Shown: one piece after another, positions 43,459-52,218 of the stretch
Layout: every line of letters starts with the position of its first letter
Position numbering within the stretch: position 1 is the stretch's first letter
DNA from: Clostridia bacterium
GTDB taxonomy: Bacteria; Bacillota; Clostridia; Oscillospirales; CAG-272
DNA: 64,000 bases
Reading direction: 5' to 3'
Assembly: GCA_017443595.1 (NCBI GenBank)
Contig: JAFSYU010000010.1
Coordinates: 1-64,000, forward strand
Notes under the pieces: model-generated
Database searches by the model: none
The model's input: only the letters and a program-made list of their open reading frames with translations
What the model was told of the DNA's origin: nothing
Program-made: the position numbers and the translations under genes

Positions 43459-44913
43459 ATGAAAAAAATAATAGTCTATGTTTTAGCAATCACATTAATG
43501 CTTACATGTTTTATTCCAGTAAAAGCGATTTTGCAAGGCGAAGAAAACTATTATAATTATATCGAAACAAGAAGAAATGATATAATAGCAGAATATAATG
43601 CTGACAATGCAGCAGTTTATATAATGAAAGCTGTAGAAGGCAAGAAATTAGATAAAATAAATGCTCTTGGAGAATTAATTAGCCTATATAATCAGTATGG
43701 AAAGAGCATCAATATAGTTTGCGCTATGTCTACACTGATGGATGATCCTTATTTTTCTCAAAATATATCTGATGAACAGTCTGAAATAATCAGGGAAATA
43801 TTGAGCACACCAACATATAACAAAACATATATTTCCGGAAATTTTGAAATTCGCTATAATTCAACTTCAAATTCGACGCCAGTATACATAATATCACTTA
43901 TGAATGCTCTGACTACAATTGAAACCAGTTTTATAACCGATCTATCTTTAAATAGGCCTCAATCAAGTATTTTGACACATAGATATCATTTTTATGTAAC
44001 AAGTGATTATGATTCCAACTCAAATCCAGCGGCTACATTTTTTGGATTTACATCTGGCTTTAGGACTTCATATTCTGTATTTTACGGAATACAAGATGCA
44101 GATTTAAATTCAAGCTTAACTACATATGAAAAGGGTACTGCAGCACATGAATATATGCATGCAATTAATCATAATTATTTTAATTTGTTGTATTTAGATT
44201 CATGGTTTAAAGAAAGTTGGGCTAACTGGGCAGCATTAATCAAATACGGTATAAGTACAATACCTGATTATGCCGTAAATGCGTATCTAAGTAATACTAA
44301 TTATCCATTAACATCAAACAACTTTATTGATAACTATGGGAAAGTTTTGTTGCCAATGTTTATTAGACAAAACTATGGTGGTGATTCAACCGTTGCAGAA
44401 GTAATAAAAAAGCTTCCGATAAGCGGAGATGCAATAACTGCTATAGGAAATGCTTTACCCGGGGATAGTGTTACATTGAACTCAATATTTGCAGATTTTA
44501 TGAGGTATAATTATTCTCCAAAATATTTCTATACGACACATAGCAATGGCTGGAACGATAGGCCTTTGATTTCCGGAAACTACAGTTCAAGTTATTCATC
44601 ATTTACTGCTTCAAATCAATACTTAGATACTTTATCAGCAAAGTATTATGAATTTGATATTCCTTCTGTTGGAATTTATAGGTACAATATTATAGTAAAT
44701 GCAGGTACATCAACAATAACCGGTAAATTAATGTTATCTTATGACTCAGGATATGCAACAAATACGAGTTTAGGGTCTGGTACATACTTAGAAGAAAATA
44801 TTAATATCTCAAGCTCAGCATATAGCAAAGGATGTATAATGATTGTCAATACTGATTCACTTAATGCAACTGGTAATATAACAATTACGGTCACAAGAAC
44901 AAGAATACACTAA
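43459..44913 (+). CDS. Secreted zinc metallopeptidase-like protein
   Basis: A 484-residue exported protein from ATG 43459 (the signal peptide begins KKIIVYVLAITLMLTC); the in-frame ATG 43366 lies inside the previous gene. It carries HEYMH (H230, E231, H234) and a later Glu in SWFKESWANW (E252), the gluzincin arrangement HExxH-(17)-E. The C-terminal 130 residues are beta-rich, perhaps a carbohydrate- or substrate-binding module. DNA is clearly AT-rich compared with flanking genes, suggesting transfer. It is the third gene of the ECF operon and the likely regulated effector (inference). Confidence 0.7.
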   Translation: MKKIIVYVLAITLMLTCFIPVKAILQGEENYYNYIETRRNDIIAEYNADNAAVYIMKAVEGKKLDKINALGELISLYNQYGKSINIVCAMSTLMDDPYFSQNISDEQSEIIREILSTPTYNKTYISGNFEIRYNSTSNSTPVYIISLMNALTTIETSFITDLSLNRPQSSILTHRYHFYVTSDYDSNSNPAATFFGFTSGFRTSYSVFYGIQDADLNSSLTTYEKGTAAHEYMHAINHNYFNLLYLDSWFKESWANWAALIKYGISTIPDYAVNAYLSNTNYPLTSNNFIDNYGKVLLPMFIRQNYGGDSTVAEVIKKLPISGDAITAIGNALPGDSVTLNSIFADFMRYNYSPKYFYTTHSNGWNDRPLISGNYSSSYSSFTASNQYLDTLSAKYYEFDIPSVGIYRYNIIVNAGTSTITGKLMLSYDSGYATNTSLGSGTYLEENINISSSAYSKGCIMIVNTDSLNATGNITITVTRTRIH

Positions 44914-44990
44914 ACACATATATTTCTTACTCCGTGTATAACCTCAATTATTAAGAAAAATTAAGAATTATTAAAGTTCCTTTATAATTA

Positions 44991-45019
44991 TTGACAGCCA
45001 TACGGTTTTCGGTTATAAT
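44991..45019 (+). promoter_or_regulatory. hflKC promoter
   Basis: Perfect TTGACA (44991-44996), 17-base spacer, perfect TATAAT (45014-45019). Confidence 0.85.
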
Positions 45020-45051
45020 ATCCGCGAAAACAAGTAAAGGAGGATGCTTTT

Positions 45052-45996
45052 TTGAAAAACAAAAAGATTGCGATAATTATCGCGGTCGCCGCGGTTGTGA
45101 CCTTGCTTGCCGTATGCATCGGTGCGTCTTTTTACACGGTGGACGACAAGCAGCAGGCTGTCATAACGACGTTCGGCAAGGTGACGGATATAACCGAGGC
45201 GGGCATACATTTCAAGCTGCCTTTCATCCAGCAGGCTCACATAGTTGACGTAAACGTGCTTCGCAAGCTGGAAATAGGTTACAGGAGCGACGACAACGAC
45301 GCGACGATCGTGCGTACCGTTGAAAACGAATGCAAAATGATAACCGGAGACTTAAACATAGTTAACGTGGATTTCTTCGTTGAGTACAAAGTATCGGATC
45401 CGGTCAAGTATCTTTTCAGCGCAAAAGACCCGGAGGAGATACTTAAAAATCTCGTTCAGAGCCAGATAAGAAACGTAGTCGGCTCAAGCGGAGTGGACAG
45501 CGTGCTGACTGACGGCAAAGTCACGATACAGCAGGATATAAGAGACCTGACGGCAAAAGAGCTTGAAGCGTACGACATAGGCCTTATGCTGACAGACGTA
45601 AAGATACAGGACGCGGAGATGCCGACGGACGAGGTAAACGAGGCTTACAAAGCCGTTCTGTCCGCTCTTCAGAGCAAGGAAGCCACGATAAATCTGGCGC
45701 AGGCTTACAAGGAGTCAAAAATACCGGAAATGGAAGCCGAGGTCAAGAGCATAACGCTCAACGCCGAATACGACAAACAGAAAAGGATAAACGAGGCAAA
45801 AATGCAGATAGCCATGTTTGAGGCTATGTACGAGCAGTATCAGCTGAATCCCGAAGCCACGAGGATAAGGATGTATAACGAGGCGCTGCAGGAATTTCTG
45901 CCCGGAACGAAGGTTTACGTAGACACGTCCGGTGACGGCTCCATGCAGAAGCTTTTGCCCGTTGACACGTTTACGGAACAGGAGGAACAGAAATGA
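45052..45996 (+). CDS. hflK: HflK-like SPFH/band 7 protein
   Basis: A 314-residue membrane protein with an N-terminal helix (about 6-26), a band 7/SPFH domain (YTVDDKQQAVITTFGKV..., VDFFVEYKVSDPVKYLF) and a C-terminal coiled coil rich in Ala/Glu. With HflC it forms a ring that encloses and modulates the FtsH protease. The start is TTG 45052, eight bases after AAAGGAGG; no ATG fits. It overlaps hflC by 4 bases. Confidence 0.85.
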   Translation: MKNKKIAIIIAVAAVVTLLAVCIGASFYTVDDKQQAVITTFGKVTDITEAGIHFKLPFIQQAHIVDVNVLRKLEIGYRSDDNDATIVRTVENECKMITGDLNIVNVDFFVEYKVSDPVKYLFSAKDPEEILKNLVQSQIRNVVGSSGVDSVLTDGKVTIQQDIRDLTAKELEAYDIGLMLTDVKIQDAEMPTDEVNEAYKAVLSALQSKEATINLAQAYKESKIPEMEAEVKSITLNAEYDKQKRINEAKMQIAMFEAMYEQYQLNPEATRIRMYNEALQEFLPGTKVYVDTSGDGSMQKLLPVDTFTEQEEQK

Positions 45997-46904
45997 AAGA
46001 TAAAAAGAAACTGACAATAATAATAGTCATAGCGGCTGTTGTTCTGTTTATCGTCCTGTGCATACTGCCGTCGTGCTTTTACGAGGTAAAAGAGGATGAA
46101 TACGCCTGCACGGCAAGGTTTTCAAAGATCATAAAGACCGTTGACGAGCCCGGGCTTTACCTCAAAGTCCCGTTTATAGACAGCGTGCGCACGTTCCCGA
46201 AAAAGACTCTGTTTTACGATATACCGCCGTCCGAGGTGCTCACCGTTGACAAAAAGAGCATGACGGTTGACAGCTATATCCTCTGGCGGATAGAAGACCC
46301 GCTGAAATTCTTCCAGAGCCTGACGCAGATAAGCGCGGCGGAAAGCCGTTTGTACGATATTACGTACAACGCTTTCAAAACAAAAATGGGCGTGCTCGAT
46401 CAGGACGATATAATAAACATGAATCCCGGCGCGGAAAGAAACGCGATATACGACGAGATAAAATCCGAGGTCATGGGCAAGACCGGCGTTTACGGCATAA
46501 AGGTAGTTGACGTTAAGCTGAAAAGACTCGATCTGCCGGAAAGCAACGAGCAGTCCGTTTACGAGCGTATGATATCCGAGCGCAAGCGCGAAGCGGATAA
46601 ATACACCGCAGAGGGCGAACGCGACGCGGCTTACATAAAGGCGGAAGTAGACAAGACCGTCAACATCTCCCTCTCCGACGCAAACGCACAGGCGGAGCAG
46701 ATACGCGCCGAGGGCGAAGCGGAATATATGAGACTTTTGTCCGAGGCTTACAACACGGAAGACAAACGCAGCTTTTACGAATTCCAGCTGGCGCTTGAAA
46801 CGCTTAAAAAGACTTTCAACGGTAAAGACAAAACTATAATTTTAGGCGCCGACAACCCGATAGCCAAAGCGCTTACCAACTCGACGGGAGCGGAAAGCAA
46901 GTAA
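45993..46904 (+). CDS. hflC: HflC-like SPFH/band 7 protein
   Basis: A 303-residue partner of the preceding HflK-like protein: N-terminal membrane helix (about 7-27), band 7 domain (YEVKEDEYACTARFSKI..., DSYILWRIEDPLKFFQSL) and the SERKREADKYTAEGERDA coiled-coil signature typical of HflC. It assembles with HflK around FtsH. Start ATG 45993 overlaps the hflK stop (ATGA). A perfect 14-bp bidirectional terminator follows. Confidence 0.85.
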   Translation: MKDKKKLTIIIVIAAVVLFIVLCILPSCFYEVKEDEYACTARFSKIIKTVDEPGLYLKVPFIDSVRTFPKKTLFYDIPPSEVLTVDKKSMTVDSYILWRIEDPLKFFQSLTQISAAESRLYDITYNAFKTKMGVLDQDDIINMNPGAERNAIYDEIKSEVMGKTGVYGIKVVDVKLKRLDLPESNEQSVYERMISERKREADKYTAEGERDAAYIKAEVDKTVNISLSDANAQAEQIRAEGEAEYMRLLSEAYNTEDKRSFYEFQLALETLKKTFNGKDKTIILGADNPIAKALTNSTGAESK

Positions 46905-46913
46905 TAAACAAAA

Positions 46914-46960
46914 AAAAGATGAGAAAGGCAATTACGTCTTTCTCATCTTTTGTGTATTTT
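46914..46960. terminator. Bidirectional terminator
   Basis: A perfect 14-bp stem AAAAGATGAGAAAG/CTTTCTCATCTTTT (46914-46927/46938-46951) followed by GTGTATTTTTT, between hflC and the convergent LRR-dockerin gene. Confidence 0.9.
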
Positions 46961-46961
46961 T

Positions 46962-48809
46962 TCAGTGCAGCGTGCTTACGAATCTGAACAGGTCAACAAC
47001 GTCTCTGTTGTTTACTTCTCCGTCGGCGTTATAATCGTAAACCGTTTCGTCTTCCTTCTTATCTCTGCTTGAAACGTATCTGAACAGCTCCACAACGTCT
47101 CTGTTGTTTATCTCTCCGTCACCGTCGCAGTCGCCGCGGATGATCACCGCGCCGCCTATGCTTACATACCTCGCGGTGTACGTAACGCTGCCAGTGCAGT
47201 CCGTTACCTCTTTGTCCCAGCCGATAAACGATCTATCATCCTGCGCCGGATCTTCCGGAGCTTTTATTTTATCACCGTAGTGATACGTTTTTTCACTTAT
47301 GACCTTACCGTCGGCGTCAACGAATTTTACCGTGTATTCAATATATTCACTGTCGTATACCGCTTTATACTCGGCGTTTGCCGTGCAGGTCGCCGCTACC
47401 TTCTTATCCCAGCTTTTGAAAGTGTATGTGTACGTTTTATCGCTGTCGCGCTTCGGGTCTTTCGGTACCGTTATTTTATCGTTATAACGGTACGTTTTTT
47501 CGCTTATGATCTTTCCGTCATGGTCAAGGAATTTCACTGTATAATCGATATATACTTTGTCGTATACGGCGTTATATTCCGCATCGCCTTCGCATACGTC
47601 TTGCAGTTTGACGTCCCATCCTTTAAAAACGTAATTATACGTTTCATCTGAATAATCTTTAACGTCAGGTACTTCAACCTTGTCTCCGATCTTATAATAA
47701 ACGCTTGACAAGACGTTTTCGCGGTCAACGAAAGTCACCAAAAACCAAATGTGCTCGCGTCTGTAGCCGCATTCGTTGCAGATATAATCGTACTGGTCGT
47801 CGTAAGTATGTTCGGAATGGTATACGAGATGCGGCTTAAGGTCGGTGTTGTAGTCCGAGATGCTTATACTGTTCCAGTCCGTGCCGAGATAATACGTTTT
47901 TTCTATCGCGCGGCAGGAATAGAACGCGCCTTCTTTTATTGTTTTTACGGTGCTCGGTATCGTTATGATTTTCAGATTTTCACAGTAGTAAAACGCGTTT
48001 TCTTCTATCGTCGTCACGCCTTCCGGTATATACATGCTTGTTACAACAGATTTGTCAAACGCGTATTTTCCTATAACTTCAACTGTGCCGTCGTCCGGTA
48101 TAACGCTTTTTTGGCATCCGAGCATCATTATTTTATTGTTTGTATCTATAAGACAGTCTCCGGCTGAATGGTACGCGGCGTTATCCTTTGATACGGTTAT
48201 CTTTTTAAGGGCGCCGCAGCCTCTGAACGCGTTGTTTGTTATAGAAGTTACTCTTTTTCCTATCGTCAGGCTTTCCGCCGCGCTACAATAGTGGAACGCG
48301 CCTTCACTTACCGTAGTTACGCTGTCCGGTACGGTTATGCTGTCAATAGAGCGACAATACTGAAAAGCTTTTTTTCCTATCACCGTTACGCTGTCCGGTA
48401 TCGTTACGCTCTTCAGATTTTCACAGTTGTAAAACGTGTTTTCGCTTATCTCGGTCATGCCTGCAGGCAGATCCATGCTCAGAAGGCTTTTGCATCCGTA
48501 AAACGCGCTCATTCCAATAGAGTTTACAGTATCCGGCAAAGATATGCCCGTAACGTCGGAGCGGTGCATGAACGCGCCGGGATCTACCGCCGTTACGGTC
48601 AGCAAACCGTTATTGAACTGCACTTTTTCCGGTATCACAACGGCTCCGCTTTTGTTACTGTCACAGGCCGTTACGGAACAGTACGTGTTATGCGACGTAT
48701 ACGTTATACCGTCAATAACGACCGTCTCGTCATCGGCAAATACTACCGGTGCAAAGAACAGAGATGAGAGCATTGAAATTATTATAACTATACTGAATAT
48801 TTTTTTCAT
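46962..48809 (-). CDS. Secreted leucine-rich-repeat (BspA-type) protein with dockerin
   Basis: A 615-residue surface protein with a signal peptide (1-25) and BspA/LRR_5-type repeats (about 60-320, units like LKSVTIPDSVTVIGKKAF). Three InlB-type repeats follow (about 365-545, YTVKFLDHDGKIISEKTY and GWD patterns), then a C-terminal dockerin (about 557-615) whose two loops are DCDGDGEINNRDVVELFRY and DYNADGEVNNRDVVDLFRF. No catalytic domain is seen. BspA repeats often bind host or other bacterial surfaces. GGAGG precedes ATG 48809. Confidence 0.85.
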   Translation of the reverse strand: MKKIFSIVIIISMLSSLFFAPVVFADDETVVIDGITYTSHNTYCSVTACDSNKSGAVVIPEKVQFNNGLLTVTAVDPGAFMHRSDVTGISLPDTVNSIGMSAFYGCKSLLSMDLPAGMTEISENTFYNCENLKSVTIPDSVTVIGKKAFQYCRSIDSITVPDSVTTVSEGAFHYCSAAESLTIGKRVTSITNNAFRGCGALKKITVSKDNAAYHSAGDCLIDTNNKIMMLGCQKSVIPDDGTVEVIGKYAFDKSVVTSMYIPEGVTTIEENAFYYCENLKIITIPSTVKTIKEGAFYSCRAIEKTYYLGTDWNSISISDYNTDLKPHLVYHSEHTYDDQYDYICNECGYRREHIWFLVTFVDRENVLSSVYYKIGDKVEVPDVKDYSDETYNYVFKGWDVKLQDVCEGDAEYNAVYDKVYIDYTVKFLDHDGKIISEKTYRYNDKITVPKDPKRDSDKTYTYTFKSWDKKVAATCTANAEYKAVYDSEYIEYTVKFVDADGKVISEKTYHYGDKIKAPEDPAQDDRSFIGWDKEVTDCTGSVTYTARYVSIGGAVIIRGDCDGDGEINNRDVVELFRYVSSRDKKEDETVYDYNADGEVNNRDVVDLFRFVSTLH

Positions 48810-48929
48810 TTACAGAAAACCTCCGTGATCATACGGGATAATTATATGCTTTATTTATTCCCGTTTCTATATATATCAGGTTAAAATTTTACATAATGTG
48901 TTAACATTTCATCGTATCTGCATTTTTTA

Positions 48930-48958
48930 TTGACAAATAGCCGTTATTGTGATAGAAT
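48930..48958 (+). promoter_or_regulatory. Promoter of the 48979 operon
   Basis: TTGACA (48930-48935), 17-base spacer and TAGAAT (48953-48958). It overlaps the in-frame ATG 48949 and so supports a start at 48979. Confidence 0.75.
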
Positions 48959-48978
48959 GGAGCGTAAGGAGAATTATT

Positions 48979-49665
48979 ATGAAGGTTCTGATCTTAAACG
49001 GCAGCCCCAAATGTGAAAAAAGCGACACGCTGCATATGTCCGCCGCATTCGCGCGCGGTATCTGTTCCGTATCCGGCGGTGAAACAGAGATAATACATAC
49101 TGCGCAAAAGCGCATTGAATACTGCACCGGCTGTTTTATATGCAAAAAGACCGGACAGTGCGTTATAGACGACGATATGACGGGTATTTTAGCGTCTGTA
49201 AATAAAAGCGACGTCGTTATTTTCAGTTTTCCCGTTTACTGTCATTCGATACCGGCGGCGCTGAAAGTCGTTATCGAGCGCACAATGCCGCTTTCGTTTG
49301 AAAAGATAGTAAAAAATGAAGAAGGTCACTATCATCACATAGAACGTGAAGGATCAAAACAAAAGCGCTTCGTTATGATATGCGGCAGCGGTTATCCGCA
49401 GAGCAGAGACGATTTTGAACTTATAACAAAAACGTTCAGACGCACGTTCAGACAGTGCGATCTGACCTTAACGGTTGAAGAAAGTCCGCTTTTCAACATA
49501 AAAGACGCGGAGCCGCTGGCAAAACCGCGCCTCGCACTTCTTGAAGAAGCGGGCAAAGAATACGCATCAAACGGCGCTTTATCGGAGCAGACGGTAAAAG
49601 CCCTCGCCGTGCCCATGATACCGGAAGAAATATATATGAAATTCGCAAACGGCGAAAAACCGTAA
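48979..49665 (+). CDS. NADPH-dependent FMN reductase-like flavoprotein
   Basis: A 228-residue flavodoxin-like reductase from ATG 48979 (AAGGAG upstream). It begins KVLILNGSPKCEKSDT, the flavin phosphate loop, and has CTGCFICKKTGQCVIDDDM, a Cys pattern shared with iron-sulfur flavoproteins of this family, and FSFPVYCHSIPAALKVVIER. It should reduce FMN-bound substrates or quinones with NAD(P)H in the cytoplasm. It heads a run of four closely spaced genes (gaps of 13, 23 and 36 bases) that ends with a dockerin protein. Confidence 0.8.
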   Translation: MKVLILNGSPKCEKSDTLHMSAAFARGICSVSGGETEIIHTAQKRIEYCTGCFICKKTGQCVIDDDMTGILASVNKSDVVIFSFPVYCHSIPAALKVVIERTMPLSFEKIVKNEEGHYHHIEREGSKQKRFVMICGSGYPQSRDDFELITKTFRRTFRQCDLTLTVEESPLFNIKDAEPLAKPRLALLEEAGKEYASNGALSEQTVKALAVPMIPEEIYMKFANGEKP

Positions 49666-49678
49666 AAAGGGGGAAAGC

Positions 49679-50206
49679 ATGAGACGCGACGTTATACATT
49701 ACTACGAAAGAAACATAGCGGACGTTTACGGGGCGTACAAAGCCGCGGCTATGCAGAAATTCGGCAAAAACTGCCGTGAAGAGCCGTATCACACCCTGTC
49801 CTTCGGGCTTAATTACTCGTTCCGCTACAATATGAACGGCGGCGCTTGCACCGTGCATTTTATGCCGTACAACACCGGCACAGCGGTAAACATCAGATAC
49901 AGCATCGTTCAGCTTGCCGGCGCCAGATACGGCGCGCACGACAAGGAAATGTCAGCGTTTGTCACGTCCGTGATCGGCGTGCCCGCAATGGATCTTAAAA
50001 TAGACCCTGAGATCTTTCTGCTTGAGCAGAACAAGGTTTCAGCCGGCTCGTATACGCCCCCGGCTCCTTCATATCAACCGGCGCCCGCTCAACCCGCGCA
50101 GACGTATCAGGCACCTTCGGCGTCACCGAAATTCTGCGCAAAATGCGGCGCAAAACTCGATACCGGCGCAAAATTCTGCGGCGGATGCGGAAATAGAATT
50201 ATATAA
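49679..50206 (+). CDS. Zinc-ribbon protein
   Basis: A 175-residue protein with a C-terminal zinc ribbon of two CxxC knuckles (FCAKCGAKLDTGAKFCGGCG, about 152-171). A Pro/Ala/Gln linker (about 125-148) separates it from an N-terminal domain of about 115 residues that I do not recognise (YNMNGGACTVHFMPY). Zinc-ribbon tails like this occur in many clostridial cytoplasmic proteins of unknown role. No membrane segment. It is part of the 48979-52146 gene run. Confidence 0.7.
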   Translation: MRRDVIHYYERNIADVYGAYKAAAMQKFGKNCREEPYHTLSFGLNYSFRYNMNGGACTVHFMPYNTGTAVNIRYSIVQLAGARYGAHDKEMSAFVTSVIGVPAMDLKIDPEIFLLEQNKVSAGSYTPPAPSYQPAPAQPAQTYQAPSASPKFCAKCGAKLDTGAKFCGGCGNRII

Positions 50207-50229
50207 ATAATATAAAGGCGGTAAATATT

Positions 50230-51138
50230 ATGACACTTGATGAACAGGATCTCAGACACGGATTAAAATTCATAGTCGGCGTATGGCAGGTGGACTACGT
50301 TGTAAACGCCTGGTCAAACGACCTTGCGCACATTCCGGCAAAAGAATTCAAAAGCGATGACGGACGCGATTTTTCCGACATTACTTTTACGTTTTTTGAA
50401 GACCACACGGTACTTATGAAAAACGCTTCGGACGGAAAAGAAGAAAGAGGCAGCTGGGAGCAGACCGGATGGTCCGAATACCACTATACCTTAAACGGAT
50501 TTATAGATATTCCCGAGGGTGATTTCCGCAAAAACGCGGAAACGCTTTCCGTGTTTGACGGCTTTCTTGTTTTCAGCATAGGATTTCTTGCCATAGGCAT
50601 GAAAAAGATAAGCGACGGCGTTGTAACGGAAGTTAAAAAGAAAGATATAGGCGATATAGAAGTAAGCGAAGAAGACGCGAAAGCCGACGGGATAGCAGGA
50701 ATATACGCTCCGGCAAAGACGATGTCCGTTATAAACGATTCTTTCGGAATGTATACAAAAGAAGAGATAGAAGCCGAATTCAAACGCAAGCAGGACGCAG
50801 GTGAAGACGTTGACGACAGCGCGCTCAGAATGCTTGATATGACTGTGGAATTCACGGCCGACCATAAAGTTCTGCAGTGGATGAAGCTGCCTGAGGGCGT
50901 ATCCGAGGAGATGATAAAGCAGGCGATGGAAGCCGGCGAGATATCCGCGGTAAAAGACGGATATTTTACCATGAACGCAAAAGAGTGGAAATGCGTTGAC
51001 GGCAAGTATTATTATGATACCGGCGAGCACCGCGAGACGTTCGGAGAAGTACAGTCCTCATGGGACGAGCTCAAATTTGACGAAGACGGGCTTTTGGACT
51101 TTGCTTCCGGCATGATGAAACTGAAAAAGATGCAATGA
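50230..51138 (+). CDS. Hypothetical two-lobed protein, possibly lipocalin-like
   Basis: A 302-residue cytoplasmic protein without recognised family. Its two halves share a pattern: G.W/G.Y start, a TFTFFEDHTVLM or TVEFTADHKVLQW strand pair, then W..Y/W.C..... strands and LKF/MKLKK ending. That suggests two small beta-barrels (lipocalin-like) from internal duplication. The middle (about 175-215) is a charged helix (YTKEEIEAEFKRKQDAGE). ATG 50230 lies 23 bases after the zinc-ribbon gene. Confidence 0.55.
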   Translation: MTLDEQDLRHGLKFIVGVWQVDYVVNAWSNDLAHIPAKEFKSDDGRDFSDITFTFFEDHTVLMKNASDGKEERGSWEQTGWSEYHYTLNGFIDIPEGDFRKNAETLSVFDGFLVFSIGFLAIGMKKISDGVVTEVKKKDIGDIEVSEEDAKADGIAGIYAPAKTMSVINDSFGMYTKEEIEAEFKRKQDAGEDVDDSALRMLDMTVEFTADHKVLQWMKLPEGVSEEMIKQAMEAGEISAVKDGYFTMNAKEWKCVDGKYYYDTGEHRETFGEVQSSWDELKFDEDGLLDFASGMMKLKKMQ

Positions 51139-51174
51139 GCATTAAAATATATCAACATTAAAGGAGACACAAAA

Positions 51175-52146
51175 ATGAAAAAAATTTTAATACTTGCACT
51201 TGCCGTTATTATGGTAGCGATAATATGCGTATCCGAGTCTATGGCAATATGCTACAACCACCTCGTTGACGAAGGCTATCCTGTCGACAGCGCGAGCACA
51301 TGGGAACTTATGTGCTGGACAGTTTCCGACACGGAGATAAAACGCGTTGGATACAGCATTGACGAAGGCGATACGAACTGGGTCATTACGGAAATAGGGC
51401 ACTATGCCTCGCAGTCAAGCACAACGATAAAACCGAACGACTGCTTCCGTGACGATGAGCTTGAAGCCGCTGTTTTCAACTACAGTATGTCCGGCGGTCT
51501 TGCATCAGGCTATGCATACCGTATCCATATAACGATAGACAGGACCAAACTGTCAAACAGCAAGCATACGGTGGTGATCATGGCGGAATTCAGCGACGGT
51601 CAGATCGACAATGCGTTAGCAGGCGAATCCGGAGCAAAAGTATTCAAGATCAAAAAGAGGACCACGACCGAGACAACTCCGGAAGAAACAACTGACCCCG
51701 CCGAATCAAGTGATGTTGAAGAATCAAACGAGACCGTTGACACAAACGATACCGTTGACACAAACGAGACCGATGGATCAAGCGAAGCCGAAGTATCAAG
51801 CGAGCCCGAGGAATCCAAAGATCCCGACGAGACAAAGGATGAGCAGTCAAGCGAGCCCGAGGAATCCAAAGATCCCGACGAGACAAAAGATGAAGACGAG
51901 TCAAGCGAGCCCGAGGGATCCACAGAGCCCGATGAGACGGAAAATACCGTAGATCCCGCCAAGCTTGAACGCGGCGACTGCAATAAAGACGGAGAAGTTG
52001 ACAATAAGGATATCGTAACGCTGTTCAGATACGTTTCCGGCAACGAAAAAGAAGAAGACGAGACGATCTACGATTACGACCAGGACGGCGAAGTCAACAA
52101 TAAAGACGTTACAAGCCTGTTCCGCGCGGTAAGCACGCTTCAGTAA
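51175..52146 (+). CDS. Secreted dockerin protein with acidic repeat linker
   Basis: A 323-residue exported protein: signal peptide (1-24), a beta-rich N-terminal domain (about 25-160) that I do not recognise, a long Ser/Glu/Asp/Thr linker (about 165-262) containing direct repeats of SSEPEESKDPDETKDE, and a C-terminal dockerin (about 266-323) with loops DCNKDGEVDNKDIVTLFRY and DYDQDGEVNNKDVTSLFRA. The linker DNA holds near-identical 51- to 54-base repeats (51796-51940). It is the last gene of the run that starts with the flavin reductase; a terminator follows. Confidence 0.8.
   Translation: MKKILILALAVIMVAIICVSESMAICYNHLVDEGYPVDSASTWELMCWTVSDTEIKRVGYSIDEGDTNWVITEIGHYASQSSTTIKPNDCFRDDELEAAVFNYSMSGGLASGYAYRIHITIDRTKLSNSKHTVVIMAEFSDGQIDNALAGESGAKVFKIKKRTTTETTPEETTDPAESSDVEESNETVDTNDTVDTNETDGSSEAEVSSEPEESKDPDETKDEQSSEPEESKDPDETKDEDESSEPEGSTEPDETENTVDPAKLERGDCNKDGEVDNKDIVTLFRYVSGNEKEEDETIYDYDQDGEVNNKDVTSLFRAVSTLQ
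51796..51940 (+). repeat. Tandem 51-54 base coding repeat
   Basis: Copies begin at 51796, 51847 and 51901 (the last partial and diverged), each starting TCAAGCGAGCCCGAGG. They encode the SSEPEESKDPDETKDE linker units of the dockerin protein and could expand or contract by slippage. Confidence 0.85.
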
Positions 52147-52166
52147 ATAATCATAAAACAAATCTA

Positions 52167-52197
52167 AAAGGCTGTCATTGATCGACAGCCTTTTTTT
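52167..52197. terminator. Bidirectional terminator
   Basis: AAAGGCTGTC/GACAGCCTTT stem (52167-52176/52184-52193) with a T7 tail, between the dockerin gene and the convergent arabinofuranosidase gene. Confidence 0.88.
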
Positions 52198-52218
52198 ATC
52201 AGAAAAACGAACCCGGTC

